A stretch of DNA of 64,000 nucleotides from Lithospermum erythrorhizon. Lineage: Eukaryota; Streptophyta; Magnoliopsida; Boraginales; Boraginaceae. Below are positions 36,837-57,751 of the stretch, piece by piece (positions within the stretch are counted from its first letter, which is position 1; every line of letters starts with the position of its first letter). The stretch lies in NCBI GenBank assembly GCA_019722365.1, contig JADFUC010002000.1, positions 1-64,000 of the forward strand, given 5' to 3'. The position numbers were made by a program, and so were the translations under genes. The notes beneath the pieces are model-generated. The model was not told the DNA's origin and did no database searches. It was given only the letters and a program-made list of their open reading frames with translations.

Positions 36837-37317
36837 CTCCTTCGTTTCAAATTAGTTAATGTTTTGTGAAATTTTATGCCAGATTTTGATCGCTTAAAAT
36901 CACTTTATTAATTAAAATACAAAATATAAAATTGATATAATTGTATTCGTTTAAAATATTTTTCATAATGTTCACATTATAATTTTTGTAATATATTGTC
37001 CTCGATTTCTTTAGTTGTCATTCTAGCAAAAAAATTATTTTAAAATACTTGTCACTTTAGAATTCCAATGCAACATTTGATTGGTTTTTCCTTTGAAGCT
37101 CATAATGTATATAATAAAGTTCTAATATCAATACATGCATTAAATTATTGTTTGATTCATTAATTAGGGATATATATGTAAAATGTCATTCATTATTAAT
37201 TGACCTGAAATTAGCTAGGACGACAACTAAAAAACTCGGAGGGAGTATAAGAAATAATTAATGATTAAGGTTGTATCTCGAAAATTGAGAAAGTCTATTA
37301 ATTTGAAATGGATGGAG
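36837..37317. mobile_element. Stowaway-like MITE, ~480 bp
   Basis: The left end CTCCTTCGTTTCAAATTA and the reverse complement of the right end, CTCCATCCATTTCAAATTA, are inverted repeats, each beside TA. A third, internal copy of the end motif ('cggagggagtat' near 37240) suggests that a shorter MITE is nested or that the right end was duplicated. No coding sequence. Confidence 0.65.
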
Positions 37318-38330
37318 TAACATCTATGTGTATAGGGTGTATTGTCTATTATGTTAATCTTTTGACATAAATTTGAAGTTTAACAAATGAATAATTGATC
37401 CAAAAATAAATTGATTATTTGTTGAACAAAATCGTTAATCAAATTAAAAGGAAAAAGCGTTTCATAACACATTACTTATTTTAGGGTAAAATAGTCACCA
37501 TTTTGATAGTTATCTTTACGGGTCTTGATCCAGTGCTTAAATTTTTAATGTGCTTATGGTGTTAAAATATTTAAATAAAGATAAAATTGATTAATATAAA
37601 ACACACCACTAAGTATTATTATCAAATATCAATTGATGGCATGTCGTTGGGCTTCAGACAAAGCGGGTGTATACGATTTGATATATATCGATACACAGTA
37701 CTCATATAGTGCATGTAGCCCAAGGGTGTGGGAGCACTCTAAATTAACTTGGTAATACAATTATTTCATTTATCAGAGTACATGAGCACTCATATAATAT
37801 GCTTAGTGAATAGATGCATATCTTATTTCTAAAGTAACTTTCCTCACCAGGTAGTTGTATGGTTATATAGTACTTGTGTACTCATAATTTCCTTCCTAAA
37901 AGTGCATGTAATCTAGGTGTCGATACAAATTACTTATGTGATGTGTGTATATATGAACACTCATTATAATCTACTAAAGAGTGCATCGCTCTAAATTAAC
38001 TAACGTTGCTTGCGCATATTAACAACGGCTTAACATGCATTAGTTGGATAGACCTTAAGCTTCATGTGTACTTGTAATTAGACAAATGTAAGCGGCTTAA
38101 ACATGAAATATACACTCTAAATTAACTTACCATTCTTAGGTGTATTTTTTCATTATGTTGTTTACTAAGGATTAGAAATCATTTATGTAATAATTTTTAC
38201 ATATTTTACTTTACTTCTTTTTTTCTCCTTTTCGTATGAATTGACATTTATTCATGTTCTACCATTAAAGACATTGAAATGTTGGCTACATGAGCATAAA
38301 TGAATATACAGGGTTAAATTATATTTATCT
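37318..38330. other. Intergenic stretch, no gene seen
   Basis: This is AT-rich DNA between the MITE and the second copia element. Phrases such as 'taaattaactt' and 'gtgcatgtag' recur (37.7-38.1 kb) but no clean repeat unit or coding frame is visible. Confidence 0.5.
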
Positions 38331-38559
38331 CGTTATGAATATAACTAAGAACAATATAAATAGACAAAGAATAATAAACAAGAAGAGAATATCTTTTCTT
38401 CTTTTATTTGTTGTGTTGTATACAATCGATAGATTAATACATTTATGGGCTTCGAGACAATACATGGTCGTTCTTTGGTAAAGTAGTCCTAATATCTTGC
38501 TAATTAATGTCTACCTCGTTTAACTGGCTGAATAGCTTACGTTGAATGAGAACGTGGCA
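38331..38559 (-). repeat. 3' LTR of the second copia element
   Basis: About 230 bp, homologous to 46833-47070. The outer edge is set by 'gttatgaat' and the inner edge by the adjoining polypyrimidine run, which is the complement of a polypurine tract. LTRs this short are usual in several plant copia lineages. Confidence 0.65.
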
Positions 38560-38582
38560 TTATTTTCCATCTTCCCCCACTT
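38560..38582 (-). other. Polypurine tract of the second copia element
   Basis: The minus strand reads AAGTGGGGGAAGATGG followed by 'aaaata', a purine run directly before the 3' LTR, as needed for plus-strand priming. Confidence 0.6.
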
Positions 38583-38715
38583 GGATGTCTGTCGACAAAA
38601 GATATCTCGTTAAAACACTTCTTAGGAAAAGCACGTCTAGGGATAAAAATTCAATGAAGGGAAAAAAGGTGCATTATTCTTGACATATGTCATCTGATGT
38701 TGCATCATTAACATC

Positions 38716-39680
38716 TTATCGAGGAAAATCCATTTGTGACATACGCATATAATAATGTTGCCTCGTTAAAACATATCGGGAAGTATTTGTAATGAAAACC
38801 TTGATTAAGGAAAAAAGTACAATGCGTGTCACTCCCATAAGCTGACATGTCGTTTGATATCCTTTGTCGAGTAGTCTTATCTTACGGATAAGCTGTTTGA
38901 ACATTGATGTTGGGAGTGACTAAGTGAAAATATCTGCTGGATTATCACAAGATCGAATTAATTGAAAATCGATTTCACTATTTCTTTGAAGATCATCGAT
39001 AGTTAAGAATACCAATATATTTTGTTCTATGTCCTTTGACATGTCATTCCTTTAACTGTGCAATATATCTACAATTATTATCATAAAGATCATCTGGACC
39101 AATTTTCATATGATAAATCACAAGTAATATGGATGCATTTGGATCGTATCTCCCGACGAACACGTTGCGACTTTAACATGGGTTGAAGATTTTTGGGTGT
39201 TTGGATGATGTTCTTGATATAGTTACCGTTTAGTATGTCATTATGACATACGTTGCTACTAAATAAATACCATATATGTGATCTTTGATAGGGATCATAT
39301 AAACATCGAAGTCGCACAACTTGATTTCCTAGAAATTGAATATGTTCTCTTGGAACGATATCGTATTCGTTATACATTTAACTTTATTCCGATGCCTTAA
39401 GTGACTAGTGAAAGTGTACTATCTTATAATAAATTAATAATAAATAATATATTTGGTCTTGTGAACTAGCAATATACACTATTGCTTCAATAGACTTATA
39501 TATGGTAATTTAGGACTAAATAATTCATTTTAGTAGGTTCTCTTGGTATTAATGGGCCATTATTCACATCTGATGATATTATAATTATTTTGATACTCAA
39601 TGTGACTTATCAACAATTGTTTTGATGCCAAAATCCTTCTTGGGAAGTTTTAACTCTTGAAAGCTCTTTGAGGAGTTCAA
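38716..39680 (-). pseudogene. Copia RT C-terminus and RNase H remnant
   Basis: Reading the minus strand from 39680 down, 'FTRPNILFIINLL' (about 39430-39480) matches the TRPDI-F-VN-L block of copia reverse transcriptase. 'CLYDPYQRSHIWYLF' (about 39265-39315) matches Y-DP-K-RS-TGY of RNase H. 'IRSCDNPADIFTK'-like residues are spread over broken frames at about 38930, and 'MFKQLIRKIRL' (38875-38904) matches the F-K-L--KIGMRRL tail. Stops and frame changes are frequent. Confidence 0.75.
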
Positions 39681-41099
39681 TAATGTTTAAGTCATAAACA
39701 TAAATTATCATTTTCATAAACTTTTCTCCCAATCTTTACATGTAAATATAATGCCATGTAAGATCATTCATATAATCATTTTTGGTTAAATAGTCACTAG
39801 AAAAATCCTATGGGACAAAAACCTAGTAAAATAAAAGATTATATTTTTCTTTAGATATGCTTCAAGTAATTGTCTCATTAAAACGCACACCAAGTAAAAC
39901 CCGATTAGAGCTTCGATAGTGGAAAAATTACAATCATGTCATATCTCCCACTTTGATAAGGATGTCGTTGTATCGTTGTATATAAATATCACCACGCATT
40001 AAGGATCGTCGGTGTAGATTATTCAAATAGAATATCCAAATAACTGTTAAGCGTTTGTCGATGTGTATGATTATGTAGTCATGTATCAGTTGTTTGATAT
40101 ATATTAGAATTGGTACTTCAAGACCAAGTTTATATCTTCCAAACGAGATATTAAATTATCTCTTATGTATCTCATTTGATTGAGATTGAAACATTTCTAC
40201 CATGTTTCATATATAATATGGATATATAATTACATACTCAATTGCAAGTGTCTTGTATATACCCTTACAAGGCATTTGATTCCAAATCCTACAAGAGTTC
40301 TTGTACTAACTTATTCATGATAAACTAGTCATTGAGAAATCTTCTGGAGCCTCTATAAACTATAATAGATCTTCAATAGCATCATGATTATTCAGATCAT
40401 CAATAATGACAAATAAATTAAATCATAAATACGTGTAAGATCAATATAAACTTACATTAATAATTCAAATACCTCATCCACATAATAAATAAACAAATAG
40501 ATCATATAATCACATAAGACATAATATAAATTCAAAGTTAAACATGTATCATATAGTATCGATAGACTTTCATATACATGCGCTACTGAATAAAATGATT
40601 ATGCAAATAAATGTCTAATAATGCAGTTCGAACTTGCAATCCATCTTCCGGATGGCTTTAAATATTCAAATATTTTCATATTGCTCAAGCTGAAATTAAA
40701 GGATTCCGGGAATCTGGATAATGCTTCAAAACATCATAATTCTTTCTACATATTTTCATGTATACGTGTTCTTTATGCTTTATTATAAGTCGTATACGCG
40801 TCTCGAGACTATATTTTATTGCTACGAACATATATAATTTTGGTACCCTCACAAGATTTCTTAGTACTTGATAGACTTGAGTCTAAATGTCGCTTATATA
40901 GTGATTTCATTTTACTCTTCATTGCATCTTTTCTCTTTGGTCATTCATAGAAATATGTAAATATATATCTACTCCAACTTGGGAATGGAATTTGAGATCC
41001 TCATCCTTGCTTGCATGATATAGTGATGCTTCGTTACATCACCGATATTTGAGTATTAGGCAAATCTTTTTCTTTTGGTTTCCACACTAAGAGTGCCAG

Positions 41100-41520
41100 T
41101 GAGGTGTAAAAGTTACATTAAACCGAAAAGTTAAATTTTGGCTCGGATTCGCACGTCTGGCTTATATAAACTTCAGAAAACAGTGAAATTGATAATTCGA
41201 TGAACCGGGTGAGAGCAGTTGATTTAGTTCGGCTCGACATCAAAACGAGGGCTAGATTTTCCGGCCCGGCCCAGTCCTCATATTAAAGCCTTCCTTCCCC
41301 TAAATCATTGATGCGGACCGAACTTTTTGAAATGTTCGATGAACGAGACAAATATAGAGATGAATAATAAGTCCCAAAAAGGTGATGCGGACAAAACTTC
41401 GAGCGTCAAAATCGAAGGAGTTCGTAGAAATCGGTCGGACCGAACCTAAATTCGAAGAAAAAAATGCGAGACCGAACCGAGCCATTACCATATTTGGTCC
41501 ATTTCTGACCATGTTTCACC
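41100..41520. mobile_element. TTCGG-rich, hAT-end-like fragment
   Basis: 'gcggaccgaacttttt', 'ggtcggaccgaacc', 'gaccgaaccgagcc', 'ttagttcggctcg' and related phrases cluster here and resemble the subterminal regions at 24.24 and 28.1 kb. It could be a non-autonomous relative of that hAT element inserted in the second copia element. No terminal repeats or target duplication could be fixed. Confidence 0.4.
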
Positions 41521-42490
41521 GTATTCGCAATGCTGAGAGAGATTTCATTATATTCATGGATTTCTTTTATGTAAATGTCTTAGACGATAGTTATAGCTTT
41601 CAAACATTCATGAGATAATATTAAATACCTCTTTTTAGAGGTGATATTCTTCTAGACAATCTTTAATATTTTTCTTTTAGAATTTTGATGGTGGAACTAT
41701 TTGATCATAGTACTTAACTTATTGAACATTCACTCTAATTTGTGAGTGTTTACAAAGTACTTAAAGAGATTCGTTACTATCTTGAGGTAAAAGTGTTTTG
41801 TTTGGTAGTGAACTTACGGTTCATATTATCCTTGAGCTATTCATATTATCTTTTGAACTTGAGTTCTGTTACATTCATCTTGAGATCATATAGGATAGGA
41901 TATTTCATTTTTCAAGATATTACATTTTGATTTGTATACTACTCCCCCTACGTATTGAAAATATTGATAAATGTGATAAGGAAAATTGCTTCAATTTAAT
42001 ATTTCTATGTATATAGATGTATATGCCTTATGGGTATAATAAATATTCAAAAAGTCATCATTTGTGCATACTATTTTACGGTGCACATATAACTGGAGAG
42101 AGCCAAATATTTTTACATTTCGACCCGACCAACTATACCAAGGGAGTTGTATAATAATTTGGCCTGAGGCGAACAAGTGTCACTATATGTAGTGTAACAT
42201 TTTCTAATGATCAATTGGAGTATTGTATCTGAATTCGGCTTATGCTTATGATAGTCAGCGGGAGTTTACAACATGTAATTCACATAAATTCTTCAAATAG
42301 TTCATTTACTCTTGGTGAGTCTCGATTAAATTTTCAATTATTCTTTGGCATCGTGACTAATTAGGGATGGTCCTGACTTGATTAAATTGCCAGGCCAATA
42401 AAAGGAGTTCTAATGTTCTCAGGCCGGGTTTGAAAGAACTTTATTTCCACGATCACAAAAGTAAATATGTGTATAGTCGACCATGAGAAT

Positions 42491-45129
42491 TGTAATAACC
42501 CGTTCGGTTAATTTCGATAATAATATTAATTAAGTAAAATTTATTTGGGCAGTGCATTTATAATTTAGTAGTAGTAGCCGGGGGGATAATTCAAGAGTTA
42601 AGTTAGATGGATTAAGTGGATTCGATAAGCTGATTCGACGATTCGGACCTTGAGTTGCTTGTGCAACTCGAAACTTGAGGCTAAGTAACTCATCGCTTTT
42701 CATCCTTATCATCCACTTATTCACACAAAATATCCTGAAACTCCGCCGTTCTTTGAATTATGGGCACCCAAACCAAAATTTTTCTTCCGTTTCGCCCGTA
42801 GTTTGCTAAAAGATCCTGCCGAAGTTGATTAGTAAGACATCCGACATGCTTTCCACACAAATTGAGGTGAAATTAGAGTTTTAGTTGATTTCTTAATGTT
42901 TGACTTTTATTGACTTTTGACTCTTTCTAATTTTATGATGATTCTAAGTTTGTTATGGGTTCTATATGATGTATATAAGTGAGTAATTCATGGTTTAGGG
43001 GTTGTTTGAGGGGATGTTATAGTTGAGTTGGCTTTTCACAGGTTTTAACTTGAATTTGACTTTTTGGTTGACATTTTTTAATACTTTAAATGTGTAGGGA
43101 GTTTTAATTGGGGTCTTATTGTAGCTAATGCGGGGTTAAATTTGTAGTTTCTAAAATTGATTAAAGGGAGTTAGGTTTGAGAAAGTGTGATTTGTAAGTT
43201 GAGTTGTAATTTATATTTTTGGAGTATAGGTTACGGTAATTATGAACTTGAGGTTATTTAGGAGATGACTTATAATTTGAGATGAAATGTTAAAGTAATA
43301 AAGGTGGAATTCTGGCGGGGGAACCGATTGGGTTGTGTCGACGGGGTTATTATTTCGTTGTTTTTATCGGTCATTATAGACCGTTTAGAAACAGGTTTCC
43401 ACTAAGAGTTGGTTGTATATCTTCAAGAGCCTTGATATAGTAGTGAGTTTTTGATTATACTTTTACGGGTGTTTTTGTTAAGCGTTGATCGTGGAAAGGG
43501 GCGTTACCTTGATTGTGTTTTCTGTGGTTTTGTGGTAGGTAGCGAGGTGAGTACTTATCTGGCGGGTGCTACTACGTGCTTAGTTTAAATTGTGTGAAGA
43601 ACATGTCGTTTGTGGTATGATTATGTGAGTATGATATACATGTCATTGTGGTATGATTATGTGAGAATGATATACATGTCATTATGGTATGGTATGTGTG
43701 ATTACGTTTGTGTGAGCCATGTTATGATTATGCAGATTATATTTATGTGGCGTTGAAGATTTGCTTGAGGTAAATGTGGCTTGAACTCCCCAACTTATGT
43801 TCGATTTAAATGGCGGCCTTATTGTATTTATGTGGCCTTATCGGCACCCAGCAACTACGTGGCCTTGTGTGATTTGTGATTGATTATGATTGGCGAGGAA
43901 TGACTTTAGGTAGCGGATGATATTGTTGTTTGGGAGTGGAGTAGTTTGTTATTGAGAGGTGTTGGTTTGGAGTTATGCGTGACTTGAGGTGAGTTAAGTA
44001 TTTGGATATGACCACATAGTTAGGATGATTATGGGTTAGGTGGCTTCTTCGCTTGCGGGGATATGTGGCTTATTGGCACTTATACGGTATAAGAGCGGTA
44101 TGACTCTTTTTGATCAGCTTTGTTGTGTGTATTGTCGGTGTGGCCTTATACTCTACGGTATAATGTGCGGTTGGCCACTTATACTTGGTAAGGCGGTATA
44201 AGTCTTTATGATCACTTTGTTGTGTGCATTGGCGGTGTGGCCTTATACTACGGTATAATGTCTTGGGTTTTGGCCTTATCTTCGGTATAAGAGGCGGTGT
44301 TTATTAGCGGTTGATCCGTTCCTGCGGGTAGGCCAGTTGAGTATATGCGCATTAGAGGTTGAGCCCACTCTTTGTGGAATATGAGAGATAGAGAGTGATG
44401 ACTAGAGTTATAATGGATTGTTAAGTCTGTGATTTCATTACGGGTGATTGTGTGCTTTTTATTGAGACGCTTACATTATATCTTAAGATGTTATTACGAG
44501 ACCTTCTTGGAATCTTATTGTATGACTTTATTAGGTAGTCTGGCGGATATATATGTATTTATTCATGTTGACTATTATAATATTTTATGCATCCTGGATT
44601 TCGTATGGTAAGTTCACCCGCATTGGTTTCACTAAGCCATGACTTCGCCCCACCCCGCTTTGGCGGCATTTACCGTTGTGCGAGGTTGTGAGGCGGCTAG
44701 TTGAGCGAGGAGGCATTGGAGAGATTGTTCAGTGGCTAGGTGAGCATCGAGGTGGGTGAGGATCCTCGCGATCTCATTTTGATGTGTTGTCAGTATTTTT
44801 ATTGTTGTACTTTATTTTCAAACTTTAGCACTTGTCGGCAATTGTTTTTTGTATTCGGACATCTGATGCCCACTTTTCGGTTGTAGCCTTGCGGCATTCT
44901 TTGTTTATTTAAGGATATGTTGTATATATATATGGAGTTGGTTGGTTAAATATCACCTGATGGATTGTAAATTTTAAAACCTGTTTTTTTTGAGAATCTT
45001 AATGGAAATCAAATTTTGGATAGAAGCAGGTAGTTCTTTAAGCGAGTGTCCATCGATATATGGTGACTTCTGGTGTTTCCATATTTAATGATTCGCTGAG
45101 GCGGCCGACACAGGGGCGGAGTCGTTACA
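42491..45129. mobile_element. 2.64 kb solo LTR with target duplication
   Basis: It begins TGTAATAACCCG and ends GTCGTTACA, and is flanked on both sides by AGAAT (42486-42490 and 45130-45134), a perfect 5 bp target duplication. It is collinear with 7954-10531. The absence of any internal region shows it formed by recombination between the two LTRs of a full element. It interrupts the second copia element, so it is younger than that element. Internal 'ggccttatac' repeats lie at 44140-44290. Confidence 0.9.
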
Positions 45130-46820
45130 AGAATGATGATAATTACTTCTAAATATAATATTTTTACCATATGATGTACTCGCAACAATAAAAATGTCAA
45201 TTCTTCCTTCGTTTGATGTCTCGATGTGGTATGACGTAGCCTATATATGTATTTCCCAAACTCATTGATTTCTTTGACATGTAAGGAATATTACAATGCA
45301 TCTTTAATATAAATTTATGTTTCTTGAGGACCCTATGTGACTTTTGAACTGTCATTAATTTTTCACTTCCTTATATTGTGATAACGTTTGCTTCTCTTGT
45401 TATCAAGTAAGAAACTTTTTCTTATCTTTTTAGAATAGTATGAAAAATAGTACTGTCTACTTGACAATTTGCACTACCTTGGATCCCTAGGAAATTTCAT
45501 TCATAAGGTACTTCTGGACCCATAAGAAATTATAAGTAGTAAGCCAGTCCAATAAAATTCAATCGTGTAATTGAATACGGATTCTTCAAATTATATGATT
45601 CTTAGGAGACATAAATAAGTGAATTAATACGATTTCGTATTATTTTTAAAAAACGATGAGGGATAGAAATTCTTAAGGGAATATTCGAAGTTTTTTAATT
45701 TTTATGGTATGGATTACAATAGCGATCTTTTTGAATTAGTGCTTGGTAGTTGTGATTATAGTAAGATGTCTTTGGAGACATAACTAGTCTTTTTGGTTAA
45801 TATTAATCAAATCTTTGGCATCTGTCGTCTCTTTTTGACTTCTATTACCACGAATATGGATATGTAATTTCCATTTATGCCTTCTTGGCATCCGGAATTT
45901 CATACGGTTTTCCGGCGGTGAAAAGCGAAGGGGGCCAGGCGTCACGGATGTGGTGGTACCACCCCGGCTTCCTTGACAGGGAAACTTCGTTAGTCAGTAG
46001 AGTGGGAAGAATTGTCAAGGGAATGTTATTGATGTTGTACACACGCCCCACTTTTCATTTATCCAGAGTTTAGATCCTCAAAATTGATATTATCACAAGT
46101 CTTGAGGCCCAGACTTACGGGCTGAAAATATATCATTGGTAAATCATATATTATATATATTGTGAATTGTTGTCGAATTAAAGAAGGGGATTCATTAAAT
46201 CCCGATGATAAATAAATATTGACTAAAAGTAGTCGGGTCCCGATTCAAAAATTGCTTTCAAATACCGCCAAAATGTCATGCTCAGCCAAGTCAAAGTAAA
46301 CACTAAAGAAGAGAGTTGGAAAGTAAGGAAAGGAGTTTCATACTTACTAATGTCCCTCGAATAGAGAGTTTCTTAGAGAGTATGACGAAAAAAAACCAAA
46401 AACAATTCCCGTGGCAGTGGTCAAAGAGACAAGGAAGCATTCCCTTGCCCACACTTTAATACTAATGCAGAACCCATGGTTGTCGAGACCAAGGTGTTAA
46501 TAAGTTTTACTTCTAATTATCATAATAATATTAAAATTATTTAAGTCGGCTTTAAATAGACGTAAATTTACTTAATTGTAATTCATGTATGAGTCATATA
46601 TCCACGGACTATGAAATACCTAATAGAACAAGAATTATAGCAGTAGATAAAATATACACCGTTAATGATAAAGCTATCCTAATATATTGGAATTTGCAGA
46701 GCAACCGTGGAATACGACCACAACTGATTTCTCCGAATTTGCATGTATGTTCCAACATTTGAACTACAGCTTGAACTTGTGTTCCTATCATACTAAACAA
46801 TTTTTACATGTAAGGCAGTC

Positions 46821-46832
46821 GTATTGATAGCG
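46821..46832 (-). other. Degenerate primer-binding site, second copia element
   Basis: The plus strand GTATTGATAGCG, followed directly by TGTTATGAA, occupies the place of GCTCTGATACCA, the complement of the tRNA-Met primer site; 7 of 12 bases agree. Support comes mainly from its position at the inner edge of the right LTR. Confidence 0.45.
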
Positions 46833-47070
46833 TGTTATGAAACATAGTGGAAACGATGTAAAATAGACAAATAATAAACAAGTAGGGCAATATCTTTTAT
46901 TGCTTTTGTTGTTGTATTTGTATATATAATCTGATGAGTCTTTGTTATAGAACTGAAGCATGATCACATTATAAGCGTTACTTGGTAAAAAGAAATGTCC
47001 CAATATCTTTGCCTAATCAATCTACCTTATTTACTTTGCTAGATAAAGATAAATTGGTAGACAAACATCA
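46833..47070 (-). repeat. 5' LTR of the second copia element
   Basis: About 238 bp, starting TGTTATGAAAC beside the primer site and homologous to 38331-38559. The right edge is placed near 'caaacatca' and is uncertain by about 10 bases. Another LTR begins about 16 bp further right. Confidence 0.65.
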
Positions 47071-47086
47071 CATTATTTCACAACAT

Positions 47087-47950
47087 TGTTGGAAATCAAA
47101 AGTATTTGATTTATATAATTATCTTTAATTCTTGACAAATTGTTTAATATGATTAGATTTTTACTAGTTTTAGTAAAATATGATTACTCAAACTAAGTGT
47201 TTAAATAGTAATTGTGAGAATTACTACAATTGGAACTCACGCGATAATATCGAGTTATGCCCGGTGCTAGATCCATTGCATAGCAGATATAATAATCATA
47301 ATGATCAATTATATTATGGTAATATTATCAGGAGCATAGCATAGCAGCCTGATAGCGTTGATTTATATTGTGTATGGAATTAAATCACGTTCAGGCCCAG
47401 GAGTTGATTGAATCGAAGCGAGATCTGTCGACTTCTTTTGTATCGATAAATGTAAAATACAAATTGGATAAAAGCAGAATCCCAGTGCTTTGTTAGTTCA
47501 AGAAGCCCATTAGTAACTTGTTGGGGTGCCTGCGACTCAATAATTGATTTGGCGGCAATGAGTTAGTTTATCCCCAATTAATTTTATTGGCCCAAAGGGG
47601 TATATAAAAGGGAAGAGAGATGAAAATAGAAACCTAAGTTTCATTTTTCATCGCTCTCCTGCGATAATAACGCCCGCCCTTAAAGTGTCTAGAATTTGAG
47701 TAATTTTTACTCAAATTTTATCATCGGTGTTAGAATTACAGCAGTCCCGTCGTGAGGCTTTCACATATAACTTGTAATTATTCATTTGAGGTGCTGAGGA
47801 CTCGTGGGAGAAGTTTGAACAAACATCCGCTGCGTTAATTCTGTAAGTTTTCTATTTATTCATACGCATTATATATTTGTATGAATATGTTGTAATTCGT
47901 TTTTATACACTTATTTGATTCTGGTTGCATTTGTTATAATTTATAGTGCG
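47087..47950 (+). mobile_element. LTR of the TGTTGGAAAT family, plus orientation
   Basis: It starts TGTTGGAAATCAAAAG and, like 32068-33031 and 61222-62162 read on their minus strands, continues with AT-rich U3 sequence including 'taattgtgagaattac', 'atgatcaattatattat' and 'ttgggg'. A promoter-like TATATAAAAG lies at 47601-47610, followed by a leader and a run up to the (TA)n tract. The right end is uncertain and no coding region follows, so it is a solo or truncated LTR. It lies 0.85-1.7 kb upstream of the EDR1 start codon in the same orientation. Confidence 0.55.
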
Positions 47951-47975
47951 AACGAGGATTGCGTAATTTCCTTGG

Positions 47976-47977
<2 letters not shown>

Positions 47978-48025
<48 letters not shown>
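47978..48025. repeat. (TA)24 microsatellite
   Basis: An uninterrupted 48 bp TA run about 765 bp upstream of the EDR1 start codon. Such tracts are length-variable between individuals and prone to assembly error. Confidence 0.95.
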
Positions 48026-48027
<2 letters not shown>

Positions 48028-48790
48028 GTTGTTTAATCTTATTAGACATTTTTGGGGAATAAATTATGTTCCAATTGATCTGTATTGAATCCCCTAATTG
48101 AGTGAATTGACTATTTATTTTAGTTCTCCATTATTGGCCTTTATTTTTACTTTTTAAGAGATTGTTAGATTTGTTTGAACGAGTTAAAATTTCCATGTAT
48201 GTAGGGGTAGTGATAAAAAACAATTCAACTCATATTCTTGTGTCATTGTGTACGTAAGAACTTGACAGTTCAATTCAGTTCTGCTCGATTTGATGTAATT
48301 CGAGCCGAGTTTCCAATAATAAATTTCCATTTTTCATGTTTTTGCCTTCTATAAGGATAATAGTGAAAATGAAGAAAAAAAGAATCGTTGTGAATGGCCA
48401 AGAGTTTTATCTGAGGAACATGAGTGATAAAAATAATGGTGCTTAAGTTATACGATAGATTGAATAACATTTTTTAAGAAACATGAGTGATTTTGGCTTG
48501 TGTCATTTTGTGATCCGTAAATATATTAGCACCTCCATAATTCTTGAGATTCGTACATTTTTCTGCAAACCATATGTCTGGCGTGAAATAGTAAGCTTTT
48601 TTTTAGTAAAATGGCAATTTTGTGGCAATAAAAGCTTACAGCTACTTACATCTTTGCGATAGGGAAATAGTCGTTTAAATACCGAATCCGTATTTGGGTG
48701 TGTATAACCGCTCAGTTTTTAATGAGATATAGATATAGAGAGAGAGAGTATAAATATTTTTGTAGAGAGAGAAAATCAGACAGAGGAAAA
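48026..48790 (+). promoter_or_regulatory. EDR1 promoter and 5' leader region
   Basis: This is the gene-free stretch before the EDR1 ATG. A GA-rich run (about 48723-48749), a TATAAATA at about 48750-48757 and a second short GAGAGAGA precede the start codon. The TATA-like site lies only about 35-40 bp before the ATG, so transcription may start further upstream, with the GA run in the leader. A purine-rich AGAGGAAAA directly precedes the ATG. Assignment is by position only. Confidence 0.4.

Positions 48791-57751
<8,961 letters not shown>

Larger units (their letters stand above)
38331..47070 (-). mobile_element. Second decayed Ty1/copia element, short LTRs
   Basis: Homologous ends (38331-38559 and 46833-47070) share 'gttatgaa', 'aatagacaaa.aataataaacaag', 'atatcttttnttcttttgttg', 'ggtaaa..gtnctaatatcttgc' and 'tctacct'. 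On the minus strand, copia RT and RNase H remnants lie at 38.7-39.7 kb, next to the left (3') LTR. A polypurine tract lies just inside that LTR and a degenerate tRNA-Met primer site lies beside the right LTR. A 2.6 kb solo LTR and a TTCGG-rich hAT-like fragment are inserted, so the element itself would be about 6 kb or less. Integrase and gag are not confidently seen. All readable coding parts carry stops. Confidence 0.75.
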
